A stretch of DNA of 42,318 nt from positions 1-42,318 of the IMG/VR virus record IMGVR_UViG_3300032275_000008; one strand, given 5' to 3'. A program made the position numbers and the translations under genes. The notes under the pieces are model-generated. The model saw only the letters and a program-made list of their open reading frames with translations, searched no databases and was not told the origin of the DNA. Shown here piece by piece: positions 1-5,864 of this stretch. Origin of the DNA: a virus. Every line of letters starts with the position of its first letter. Position 1 is the stretch's first letter.

Positions 1-109
1 CAGATATTACTAATTTTTTAGCCGCTTGACGAAGAGATAAATTTTCATCAACCCTACATAAATTAACTACCGATCCAAATAACTCGAAAGGATATTTATT
101 CTTTACCAT
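1..109 (-). CDS. XRE-type regulator, N-terminal fragment (same gene as 41987-42292)
   Basis: Reading leftwards from the ATG at 109-107 gives the first 36 codons of the helix-turn-helix protein that is complete at the other end of the window. It is cut by the window edge and is not a second gene if the molecule is circular. The A at position 9 changes the GGA glycine codon after the KKL of the recognition region to GTA valine, so the two copies differ by one residue. The start overlaps the stop of the upstream gene (96-98). Confidence 0.85.
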   Translation of the reverse strand, partial: MVKNKYPFELFGSVVNLCRVDENLSLRQAAKKLVIS

Positions 110-135
110 TAAACCCCGCAAAATACTTTACCCAA
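1..135. repeat. Left copy of 135-bp terminal repeat
   Basis: These bases recur at 42184-42318 with a single difference (A at position 9, C at 42192); positions 10-135 are identical over 126 bases. The repeat cuts through the XRE regulator gene, so this is either a true terminal redundancy or the overlap left by assembling a circular or circularly permuted genome. The mismatch sits near the outer edge, where assembly or strain variation often shows. Confidence 0.95.
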
Positions 136-404
136 GTTTTAAAATTATACCTTGGCAAGCTCTTGTCGTAGTAGCACTCCATTTCGTAATCATAGAATTG
201 GATTAGAAGCTCGTGAGAGCAATTTATCTCTAATGCTTCCACAATTCTACTTAACCCAAAGAAGTAATCTCCTACCTCGAAATTTCCCCCAATATCTTCA
301 CCAATCCAACGCCAATCCAAAGTTCCATCAAAGTATTTATTGCAGAACTCTTGAGCCAGTGCATTGGTTGCTTTTTGCCAAGCGGCTAGTTTTTTATTCA
401 TCAT
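96..404 (-). CDS. Hypothetical early protein (about 102 aa)
   Basis: I do not recognise this protein. It is acidic, rich in Trp, Tyr and Phe, with no membrane segment and no clear motif (for example LDWRWIGEDIGGNF near the middle). The ATGATG at 404-399 is preferred because GAGGG lies just upstream; a TTG further upstream would also be open. The start overlaps the stop of the preceding gene (394-396) and its own stop overlaps the start of the XRE regulator, so it belongs to the leftward early operon. Confidence 0.7.
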   Translation of the reverse strand: MMNKKLAAWQKATNALAQEFCNKYFDGTLDWRWIGEDIGGNFEVGDYFFGLSRIVEALEINCSHELLIQFYDYEMECYYDKSLPRYNFKTWVKYFAGFNGKE

Positions 405-576
405 CGCCCTCGTCAATTGTTAAATTACCTTTAAAACTAAACCCAGAAGCTCTTAAACAATTTTCAATCATTGAAAGCATGTCTTCTAAATTAGGAGCCT
501 CTCTTGTAATTGCAGCCTCTCCAAAAGCATCTTTAATTGTAATTGTGGTTTTGTTTTTTAGCTCTGATTCATTCAT
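394..576 (-). CDS. Hypothetical small acidic protein (60 aa)
   Basis: A short soluble, acidic protein with no recognised family; the C-terminus is DEGDDE. The start at 576 (MNESELKNK) is chosen because GGAAGAGGG lies four bases upstream and because the ATG overlaps the TGA of the upstream 55-aa gene as ATGA. The 3' end overlaps the next gene by about ten bases. The tight coupling on both sides supports translation although the sequence gives no function. Confidence 0.65.
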   Translation of the reverse strand: MNESELKNKTTITIKDAFGEAAITREAPNLEDMLSMIENCLRASGFSFKGNLTIDEGDDE

Positions 577-740
577 GATACCCTCTTCCATTCATCACTA
601 AGTTTCTTAGCATCTAGTTTTTTCTCACTGACCACATGCTTTACTGGCTTACCTTCAATCTCATATTGAGCATTCGCAGTGAAGTAATGAACTGTTATTT
701 TACGGCCTAGGTTGTCGATGTATTTCTCTGTTTTTTCCAT
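573..740 (-). CDS. Hypothetical small protein (55 aa)
   Basis: This open frame was found by reading the gap. It starts with MEKTEKYIDNLGRK and ends with DEWKRVS, and its TGA overlaps the ATG of the next gene as ATGA, a common arrangement in this operon. The sequence alternates basic and hydrophobic residues and suggests a small beta-strand protein. There is only a weak Shine-Dalgarno sequence, and the gene stands behind a hairpin downstream of ssb. The family is unknown. Confidence 0.6.
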   Translation of the reverse strand: MEKTEKYIDNLGRKITVHYFTANAQYEIEGKPVKHVVSEKKLDAKKLSDEWKRVS

Positions 741-768
741 AAATTATTTTACTTTAAAATAAACCCCA

Positions 769-830
769 AGGAAAACCCCTAGATTCATCTCAATCTTAGG
801 GTTTATCCGAGGGTTTAGGCTTTGGAGCCT
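769..830 (-). terminator. Possible terminator or attenuator after ssb
   Basis: An inverted repeat pairs 773-785 (AAACCCCTAGATT) with 792-804 (AATCTTAGGGTTT), 11 of 13 bases complementary around a 6-base loop. On the minus strand it is followed by TTTTCC and lies downstream of the ssb stop. A second small stem GGCT/AGCC is at 818-829. The T-run is short, so it may only attenuate. Confidence 0.35.
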
Positions 831-835
831 ACGGG

Positions 836-1264
836 CTAAAAGGGCGGAGATTCTCCGTCATCTTCCTCAACATGATTAGACTCTGGCGCAAAACCGTTTC
901 CTTTGTCTTGAGCATGTTGCGAGATTCCTTCTTCTCTTTCCTTACCCTTAATAATATCAATCACGCTGGCAATAATCTTAGTACTAGGAACTTCGACACC
1001 TTCTTTGTTCTTGTAAGTGCCATATTCAAGCTCACCTTCTAAATATACCTTACTTCCCTTGTCTAGGTATTGGCAAACTTTAACCAATGAACCCCAGCAA
1101 GAAATATTATGCCAAGATGTTTTTTCTTGCTTCTCACCGTTGGCGTCTTTCCATTTCTTACTTGTGGCAAGTGAAAAATTGGCATAGTCTTTGCCGTTTT
1201 GAGTTTGACCAATAGCTGGCGCTTTTCCCAAAGTTCCCACTAGAATTGTTTTTGATACTGACAC
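836..1264 (-). CDS. ssb: Single-stranded DNA-binding protein
   Basis: A 142-aa SSB of the bacterial/phage OB-fold type. Residues 1-110 carry the typical pattern (VSKTILVGTLGKAP at the start, NFSLATSKKW, then KTSWHNISCWG and GSKVYLEGELEYGTY). The tail is disordered, acidic and ends in DDGESPPF, resembling the acidic tip with PF end that binds partner proteins. It starts with GTG at 1264 behind GGAG. It coats single strands during replication and recombination and sits in one operon with NinB-like and Bet genes, which fits a phage recombination module. Confidence 0.93.
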   Translation of the reverse strand: MSVSKTILVGTLGKAPAIGQTQNGKDYANFSLATSKKWKDANGEKQEKTSWHNISCWGSLVKVCQYLDKGSKVYLEGELEYGTYKNKEGVEVPSTKIIASVIDIIKGKEREEGISQHAQDKGNGFAPESNHVEEDDGESPPF

Positions 1265-1267
1265 TTC

Positions 1268-1699
1268 TTACTCCTTGAAATAATTGTTAATCTCTTGCAA
1301 CTCATACGGCACTAGCTCATAATCCTCTAGTCCATAGAAATTGCACATAAAATAAAGCTTCTCAATCAAAAGGTTCATGTCCTCTTGGCTGATAGTCTTT
1401 AAACTCTTTGGCAATAAACTTGTCTTGGTTTTAACGCAATATCCCGCGCTAATCTTAGCCAAGTCACTCACCATTTCTTTATCAAATATCTCTCCATAAC
1501 TCTTGCGAACATGCGGCACAAGCAAAGTGCAAAGCCTCCAATAACCATTAAGGCTAGCCTGTGATTTACCTTTCTTTTCTTCTTTAAACTCCACCGAGAA
1601 ATCCTTACCCATAGCCAGCATTGAGCAAAGAGTGTCGCTTAGTTGCTTTTGAAGCTGACCAAAGGTAGATTTGTTTTGGAAGTTGAAGAGGAGTTTCAT
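1268..1699 (-). CDS. NinB-like recombination protein candidate
   Basis: A 143-aa protein whose layout recalls the NinB family (lambda Orf, a recombination mediator that binds SSB and single strands): a central SLNGYWRLCTLL helix, a KSLKTIS segment and the C-terminal helix QEDMNLLIEKLYFMCNFYGL, comparable to the final helix of NinB proteins. Similarity is by eye and weak. Its place directly upstream of ssb and near Bet supports a recombination role. The ATG at 1699 overlaps the TGA of the previous small gene. It could instead be an unrelated hypothetical protein. Confidence 0.55.
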   Translation of the reverse strand: MKLLFNFQNKSTFGQLQKQLSDTLCSMLAMGKDFSVEFKEEKKGKSQASLNGYWRLCTLLVPHVRKSYGEIFDKEMVSDLAKISAGYCVKTKTSLLPKSLKTISQEDMNLLIEKLYFMCNFYGLEDYELVPYELQEINNYFKE

Positions 1700-1866
1700 T
1701 TTCTTAAATCTGTCAAAACAATAACTTTTCTATTTTTATCAAAAAAAAGCTTATCCTCTTTAACGCCTCTCAAATAGTAATAATCTTTGTCCATTTCTTC
1801 TTTAAACATAACCTCTATCTCCCCATCAAACTCTTGTAGCTTGGCTATTAGTTCTTTAACTTTCAT
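1696..1866 (-). CDS. Hypothetical small protein (56 aa)
   Basis: Found by reading the gap. It begins MKVKELIAKLQEFDGEIEV and ends with KVIVLTDLRK. The opening resembles a common type of small phage protein with a leading helix followed by beta strands; no function is known to me. Its TGA overlaps the ATG of the NinB-like gene. The codon pattern, the typical start and the coupling all argue that it is translated. Confidence 0.65.
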   Translation of the reverse strand: MKVKELIAKLQEFDGEIEVMFKEEMDKDYYYLRGVKEDKLFFDKNRKVIVLTDLRK

Positions 1867-1886
1867 AATCTGTTAGTTTTTATTGG

Positions 1887-2048
1887 TTAGTGTAAAATTA
1901 TTTGCTTTTGGTCATTAGTAACCTCTGCGTAAATAATAGCATGGTCGCTGTATTCATCATGCCCACTTATCAAAATCTCCATTTCCAAAGCCTCTGGTCT
2001 TTCCTTGGCTAATTGGTTTAGTTGTTCTAGTAGTTGTTTAAGTTTCAT
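1887..2048 (-). CDS. Hypothetical small protein (53 aa)
   Basis: Found by reading the gap. It starts MKLKQLLEQLNQLAKERPEA and continues with an EMEILISGHDEYSD segment, a plan similar to the 56-aa protein downstream (helix, then beta strands), so the two may be distant paralogues. GGGGGA lies just before the start, and the start codon directly follows the stop of the upstream 40-aa gene. Confidence 0.65.
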   Translation of the reverse strand: MKLKQLLEQLNQLAKERPEALEMEILISGHDEYSDHAIIYAEVTNDQKQIILH

Positions 2049-2171
2049 CTAATCCCCCTTGGTTAATTGTTCTAAAGCTGTTTCAGCTATTGCCCTAATT
2101 TTACACTCTGACCACTCGGCAATTTCCGTTAGAGCCTCGGTGGCTATTCTTAATTTTTCTTCTAAGCTCAT
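2049..2171 (-). CDS. Hypothetical helical microprotein (40 aa)
   Basis: A 40-aa open frame, MSLEEKLRIATEALTEIAEW to TKGD, predicted wholly helical and amphipathic. Its ATG overlaps the TGA of the upstream zinc-ribbon gene (ATGA) and it stops directly before the next ATG, so it is tightly built into the operon. Small proteins of this look occur in many phages; function unknown. Confidence 0.6.
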   Translation of the reverse strand: MSLEEKLRIATEALTEIAEWSECKIRAIAETALEQLTKGD

Positions 2172-2521
2172 TTCCCCCTCCTAAAATACTCTTCCAAAAA
2201 CACAGCCCTTAACTCTTGGTTCAAGTTCTGTGTCTTTAGAATCGCGTTAATATGCCCAATGTCCATGTCTTTCAATTTAACATAGCTCAAAGGTTCTTTT
2301 CCATCAACTCCCCTAGTTCCCCATTCAAAACCCTCTCTAATTTCTTCAAAAGAGTTTTGGCTGGTTAGTGAAGTTTCGGTGTAGTCGCCCCTTCTTTTTA
2401 AGTAAGACAACCCACCATCAACTGAAGTGGCTCCGCAAGAACAAGAAACGTAATCGTGTTGGTAGCGGCTAACTACCTCTTCTTTACATTGATTGCAGAT
2501 TGCTGAGTTTCTGTAAATCAC
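2168..2521 (-). CDS. Zinc-ribbon-like phage protein (DUF7695 type)
   Basis: A 117-aa protein with MIYRNSAICNQCKEEVVSRY, then CSCGATSVDGGLSYLKR. The two cysteine pairs (CNQC about residues 9-12, CSCG about 27-30) look like a zinc ribbon, and the motif resembles phage proteins that carry the DUF7695 label. The C-terminal half is helical. It starts with GTG at 2521 behind GGGGAG, directly after the stop of bet. A DNA- or protein-binding accessory role in the recombination module is an inference from its neighbours. Confidence 0.7.
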   Translation of the reverse strand: MIYRNSAICNQCKEEVVSRYQHDYVSCSCGATSVDGGLSYLKRRGDYTETSLTSQNSFEEIREGFEWGTRGVDGKEPLSYVKLKDMDIGHINAILKTQNLNQELRAVFLEEYFRRGK

Positions 2522-3385
2522 CTACTCCCCCTTAGTTAATTCTTCCCCATTAATTCTAGCAATCTCGTCCGCTTTTATCTTAACAAGTTTGCTCTGCAAA
2601 GATTTATTTAGGGTTAGCGTCTCTGGCCTTTTATCAGCACAGGCAGCTTCTAATTCTGCAATTGATCCTCTGTTTAAAATGTAGCCTTTGATTATCTCGA
2701 ATTTAGCATCCATTTCGTTAAATGTTTGTTTCATATCCGCGCCAGTACCTAGATCACCGTTAGGAGAAAAGCCAAGGGCGTTTCTAGGAGCTTCTTTTGG
2801 CTCTACAATTACTGGCTCTACAATCTTAACCTCATCAGCTTGATTCATTTCGTCAGAAGTATAAAGCCCAGATAAATCTTGTGGATAAGCTTTTCTTAAC
2901 GCTAGAGCTTCCGCTACTTTTGAAAGCATGGTGTGGGGCATTTTTTTCCATAAACCAGAAGGGTTGTTCTCTTTATCGGTTTGAACATACTCTGACCAAT
3001 AAGCCACGCCAACAGCCGCAGGATAGCGCACATCGCCGCGGAAACGATAGACTGTGACCTTACATGAAATTAGCTTTGCATCTTCTTCTGTAAAAATAGG
3101 CTCATCTTGTCCAGCATAATCACCGCTTCTTTCTGCAATAACTCTAAAACCATCAATTGAAGTTTGGATTGACATTTTATTAACCCAAACCCATGCACCA
3201 TTAACATTCTCTTTGCAAGCTCTGTGAATAGCATAGATTTGACGAGTCAAGGGATCTAACCCAGTTCTTTTGGCTTGATACAAAAACAACTGCAATTCGC
3301 TGTCAGTTGCTTTTGGCGCAATTTGCGATTTGATTAGTTTTATTTGGTCTTCATTAAAATTGACCAATGCGATTTCTTTTGTCAT
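2522..3385 (-). CDS. bet: Bet/RecT-type single-strand annealing protein
   Basis: A 287-aa recombinase of the phage Bet group of the RecT superfamily. Recognised stretches are FLYQAKRTGLDPLTRQIYAI (about residues 34-53), TSIDGFRVIAERSGDYAGQD, and KMPHTMLSKVAEALALRKAY with the following LSGLYTSDEM. It anneals complementary single strands for recombination or repair of phage ends, working with SSB. No exonuclease partner is adjacent; the VRR-NUC nuclease at 41425-41997 is the nearest candidate. The C-terminal 90 residues are variable and helical. It overlaps the upstream 21-aa frame by ATGA. Confidence 0.92.
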   Translation of the reverse strand: MTKEIALVNFNEDQIKLIKSQIAPKATDSELQLFLYQAKRTGLDPLTRQIYAIHRACKENVNGAWVWVNKMSIQTSIDGFRVIAERSGDYAGQDEPIFTEEDAKLISCKVTVYRFRGDVRYPAAVGVAYWSEYVQTDKENNPSGLWKKMPHTMLSKVAEALALRKAYPQDLSGLYTSDEMNQADEVKIVEPVIVEPKEAPRNALGFSPNGDLGTGADMKQTFNEMDAKFEIIKGYILNRGSIAELEAACADKRPETLTLNKSLQSKLVKIKADEIARINGEELTKGE

Positions 3386-3447
3386 GTTTTACCTTTTGTT
3401 AATTTGACTTGCCCAATAGTAATAATATTCCCGTGAATCTCTCTCAT
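3382..3447 (-). CDS. Possible coupled microprotein (21 aa)
   Basis: The short gap before bet contains an ATG frame of 21 codons (MREIHGNIITIGQVKLTKGK plus T). It overlaps the upstream stop (GGATGAG) and the bet start (ACATGACA) by ATGA on both sides. That double coupling suggests ribosomes pass through it to reach bet. It may be a coupling leader rather than a functional protein. Confidence 0.4.
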   Translation of the reverse strand: MREIHGNIITIGQVKLTKGKT

Positions 3448-3626
3448 CCATGCACAACCTCTGCTCTAAATTTAATCTTATCGTCTTTATTCCATCTAAG
3501 CTCACTATCATCACCTCTTAAAAGCCTGATTGCATTTGTTTTAGCTTCTAAGTCAGTTTCACCGTAAACTTCTACAACTTCGTAGTGTTCGGTGATTTTA
3601 GTGACTAGGATTTTATATTTTGGCAT
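3444..3626 (-). CDS. Hypothetical small protein (60 aa)
   Basis: A 60-aa soluble protein beginning MPKYKILVTKITEHYEVVEV and ending in RAEVVHG. The pattern of two strands, a helix (TDLEAKTNAIRLL) and a last strand is reminiscent of small DpnD/PcfM-type phage proteins, but this is only a fold impression. The ATG overlaps the TAA of the upstream gene as TAATG. Confidence 0.6.
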   Translation of the reverse strand: MPKYKILVTKITEHYEVVEVYGETDLEAKTNAIRLLRGDDSELRWNKDDKIKFRAEVVHG

Positions 3627-3835
3627 TAATCCCTCGCTAATTCTCTTGCAGAAACTCCGCCACCAAAATCATCAGAGGCTTTCTGAGCTTTATTATCCAT
3701 TTCCTCTTGAGCCTCATCATCAAAATCATTTCCATAATCTCTTATTTCTCCCCAAGCTTCTGAGAAATCCTGAGCTGATTCTTTAAGATAAAGTGCTTTG
3801 ATTTGCGCTTTAATGTTTGCGATTTCTGTTTTCAT
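3626..3835 (-). CDS. Hypothetical acidic protein (69 aa)
   Basis: Starts at the ATG at 3835 because GAGGGG lies five bases upstream. An N-terminal helix (MKTEIANIKAQIKALYLKES) is followed by a strongly acidic stretch and a glycine-rich end. No family recognised. It is the first gene behind the promoter/operator at 3865-3897, so it opens the sub-operon that continues through bet and ssb. Confidence 0.6.
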   Translation of the reverse strand: MKTEIANIKAQIKALYLKESAQDFSEAWGEIRDYGNDFDDEAQEEMDNKAQKASDDFGGGVSARELARD

Positions 3836-3864
3836 TTTTCCCCTCATTTATTGTTGTTTGATAG

Positions 3865-3897
3865 ACACACTTTAAACACACCTTTCCTAACTTGCAA
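3865..3897 (-). promoter_or_regulatory. Leftward promoter with operator-like sequence
   Basis: On the minus strand TTGCAA (3897-3892), a 17-base spacer and TAAAGT (3874-3869) form a sigma70-like promoter in front of the bet/ssb cluster. The sequence ACACACTTTAAACACACC and three further bases (3865-3885) is identical to 41006-41026, where it lies in the same place relative to TAAAGT. It covers the -10 region, as a repressor site would. The ribbon-helix-helix protein at 40826-40984 is the natural candidate to bind it. Confidence 0.6.
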
Positions 3898-3906
3898 CCC
3901 TTTATT

Positions 3907-4089
3907 TTAAATTATTTTACGAATCAGCCAATGCAAGCCGTTGTAGTCGTAGCAGGTGAATTCAATCTTGAAAAGACCATAATCTTTTATTTCTTTTGAG
4001 ATTAATTTCCCGAACAATTTTAGCTTTAGTTTTTTGAGGAAGGGTGTGTTTACGATGTAAATACTTTGCATTTCATTTATCATTTTCAT
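3907..4089 (-). CDS. Hypothetical basic protein (60 aa)
   Basis: A short Lys/Ile/Phe-rich protein (SIYIVNTPFLKKLKLKLFG, then a FKIEFTCYDYNGLHWLIRK end). Start choice among ATG 4089 and 4083 is uncertain; both overlap the stop of the upstream gene and neither has a strong ribosome site. Function unknown. Confidence 0.5.
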   Translation of the reverse strand: MKMINEMQSIYIVNTPFLKKLKLKLFGKLISKEIKDYGLFKIEFTCYDYNGLHWLIRKII

Positions 4090-4414
4090 TATCAATTATT
4101 TGCAAACGGTTCAGACAATCCACGAGCATTGCTTGAGCTAATTCAGGGGTTAGTTCAACATTAGAACTCATACCTCTGCCACACCACTTATACCAGCTAA
4201 TCTCAACATCGCGCCACTTAAAATTAAAAGGCTGCTCATCATCACTCCAAGAATAAGCCTCAACCTCAAAAGCATCGCACTTGAACTTGTTGCCAGTGTT
4301 GCTGAAAGGTGATTGATATTCTTTCTGGGTTTTATTCTGCATTACTCGGCAAAGGTCGTAGCTTAGGTATTGTAGAGCTGCTTCCCAGATTATTGGAACT
4401 TCAAATGTTTTCAT
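4073..4414 (-). CDS. Hypothetical protein (113 aa)
   Basis: Starts MKTFEVPIIWEAALQYLSYD at the ATG at 4414, four bases after the stop of the methyltransferase-like gene; the open frame extends further upstream but only inside that gene. The centre is Trp/Asp rich (EVEAYSWSDDEQPFNFKWRD) and the C-terminus is helical. I recognise no family. Its position suggests coexpression with the methyltransferase-like protein. Confidence 0.6.
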   Translation of the reverse strand: MKTFEVPIIWEAALQYLSYDLCRVMQNKTQKEYQSPFSNTGNKFKCDAFEVEAYSWSDDEQPFNFKWRDVEISWYKWCGRGMSSNVELTPELAQAMLVDCLNRLQIIDNENDK

Positions 4415-4418
4415 TTCT

Positions 4419-5024
4419 TTAGCTCCATTGATTTGCCATTGCCTCAGCGATTCCGCTAAAAGTTTTTGATCTTTCTTTTGCCCTGATTTCTTTTGGAAGC
4501 CTGAAAGTATCATAAGACCATTTGGGATATTTCTCACCCTTCTTAGTGATTATGTATTCAGGTTCGACAATTTTAGTAGGTACAAGCTTTGGCAAATTCT
4601 TTAACCAAAGACAGGTTGTTTTCATTGCACCATGTCCAAAATGATAAGGTTGAATGATTTGATCTGGTTTACGAATCTTTGATGAAATTACACTCACTGG
4701 ATTCTCAATACAAATTTTGTCAATTGGCGCATCCATTAATTTTTGCACAAAATCTAAAGCCGCTTGTTGCCTTCCATCTGCAATCTTTTCTTTAAACCAA
4801 GCTGCGCCACTTACTGCTAAATGCGTGCAAGGTGGGTGAGCAATCATCAAGTCAAAAGGTTCGTCAAATCTTGTTTTAAGAACCTCAAAAATGTCACCTT
4901 GAAAATGATATTGTGAAAATTCTCCCTCAGAAGGCAAAATATCACAACTCCAAGCATCATGCCCTTTTCTGCGAAAGGCGTCTCGCACAGTTCCCGAAAA
5001 TTCACAAGCCACTAAAACTTTCAT
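4419..5024 (-). CDS. Short C5-cytosine methyltransferase-like phage protein
   Basis: A 201-aa protein with the signatures of C5-cytosine methyltransferases in compact form: VACEFSG at residues 5-11 (SAM-binding loop), IAHPPCTHLAVSG around 61-73 (the PPC catalytic motif, Cys66) and CIENPVSV around 105-112 (ENV-like motif). Ordinary enzymes of this class exceed 300 residues and have a target recognition domain; this one has almost no room for it. Phages carry many such short forms. It may modify phage DNA against host restriction, or use another substrate. GGAGGGGAAG precedes the ATG, which overlaps the upstream TGA. Confidence 0.75.
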   Translation of the reverse strand: MKVLVACEFSGTVRDAFRRKGHDAWSCDILPSEGEFSQYHFQGDIFEVLKTRFDEPFDLMIAHPPCTHLAVSGAAWFKEKIADGRQQAALDFVQKLMDAPIDKICIENPVSVISSKIRKPDQIIQPYHFGHGAMKTTCLWLKNLPKLVPTKIVEPEYIITKKGEKYPKWSYDTFRLPKEIRAKERSKTFSGIAEAMANQWS

Positions 5025-5200
5025 CTCTTCCCCTCCTTAATAATTAACTCCATTTTCTCAAAATTCCCAGCCAAAATCAAAGCCTCATATTGCTCAAGGC
5101 TATCAAAATAACGTAGGAAGATGTCTCGGTTTGTTCGGTAGAATTTAGCTTTGCTTGCTCTTTCTACTGTGCGCTCTAGTAGGTCTTTAATGTGAATCAC
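5021..5200 (-). CDS. Hypothetical small protein, GTG start (59 aa)
   Basis: Found by reading the gap. GTG at 5200 follows GGAGG with five bases between, and the GTGA overlaps the upstream stop; its own TGA overlaps the ATG of the methyltransferase-like gene. The product (IHIKDLLERTVERASKAKFY to MELIIKEGKR) is highly charged and helical. Function unknown, but coupling on both sides makes it a convincing gene. Confidence 0.65.
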   Translation of the reverse strand: MIHIKDLLERTVERASKAKFYRTNRDIFLRYFDSLEQYEALILAGNFEKMELIIKEGKR

Positions 5201-5457
5201 TTTGCCTCCGCTAAATTTACTTTTTGTAATGCTTCATTGCATTCAAGAAGTTGCGCTCTTATTCGCTCCTCCCAACTTTCTTTTGGATATTTCAAGAGAA
5301 TCAGTTCAACAGCTCCCAAAGCTCCAGATAGAATATTAATTTGTCTCGACCTAGCCCAGTTTGCATTCATAAGATCTTCATTGGCTGTGTTTATTATCTC
5401 TAAACATTTACCATATTTTGAATCTATGACATCAATAAGTTCCCTTCTACTAATCAT
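5197..5457 (-). CDS. Hypothetical helical protein (86 aa)
   Basis: Starts MISRRELIDVIDSKYGKCLE behind AAGGGGGG. It is all-helical by appearance, with a middle ARSRQINILSGALGAVELIL stretch; no catalytic motif and no membrane segment. The start overlaps the stop of the upstream gene and the stop overlaps the next GTG. No family recognised. Confidence 0.6.
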   Translation of the reverse strand: MISRRELIDVIDSKYGKCLEIINTANEDLMNANWARSRQINILSGALGAVELILLKYPKESWEERIRAQLLECNEALQKVNLAEAK

Positions 5458-5633
5458 TTTCCCCCCTTAATTTTATCATAATCTATGCGATGTTGGCGAA
5501 TCTTATCTTTCAAAATAGCCCAAATTTTTTTAGATTTATTTTGCTCTTCTAGGCAACTAAGATAATCTTCTTTTGCTGACTGCTCCTCATCTTTCAAATC
5601 GTAAAGCTTCTTCAAAAATTCTTCGTGCGTCAT
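5454..5633 (-). CDS. Hypothetical coiled-coil protein (59 aa)
   Basis: Found by reading the gap. MTHEEFLKKLYDLKDEEQSA to YDKIKGGK is a charged helix, probably a coiled coil. AGGAGGGG lies upstream of the ATG, and the TGA overlaps the next ATG. Function unknown. Confidence 0.6.
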   Translation of the reverse strand: MTHEEFLKKLYDLKDEEQSAKEDYLSCLEEQNKSKKIWAILKDKIRQHRIDYDKIKGGK

Positions 5634-5643
5634 TCACCCCTCC

Positions 5644-5859
5644 TTAAAAATTATTTTCAGTAAATCTTCCAAACTCAGAAAATATCTTTGCAAATCTTTT
5701 GTCATCTCTTAATCCATCAATCATCCTTAAAATACTTCCAAAAGATTTAATGGCCTCTTCTGTTTCGTTTTCTGTCATATGGTCAAATTTTGATTCAATG
5801 TAAGCCTCGATAAATATTTTCTTTGTGTCTCTGAATAGTTTTATTTTATCTTTTTGCAT
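5644..5859 (-). CDS. Hypothetical helical protein (71 aa)
   Basis: A charged, helical protein (MQKDKIKLFRDTKKIFIEAY, ending GRFTENNF) directly downstream of the replicative helicase gene, five bases from its stop. The ribosome-binding site is weak (AAATTTT), so it may depend on coupling to the helicase gene. No family recognised. Confidence 0.55.
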   Translation of the reverse strand: MQKDKIKLFRDTKKIFIEAYIESKFDHMTENETEEAIKSFGSILRMIDGLRDDKRFAKIFSEFGRFTENNF

Positions 5860-5864
5860 AAAAT

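Noticed and set aside
3907-4095. Third copy of the ACACAC-type operator near 4041-4055
   Set aside because: Only a short part (TAAACACACC on one strand) matches, inside a coding frame and without a promoter.
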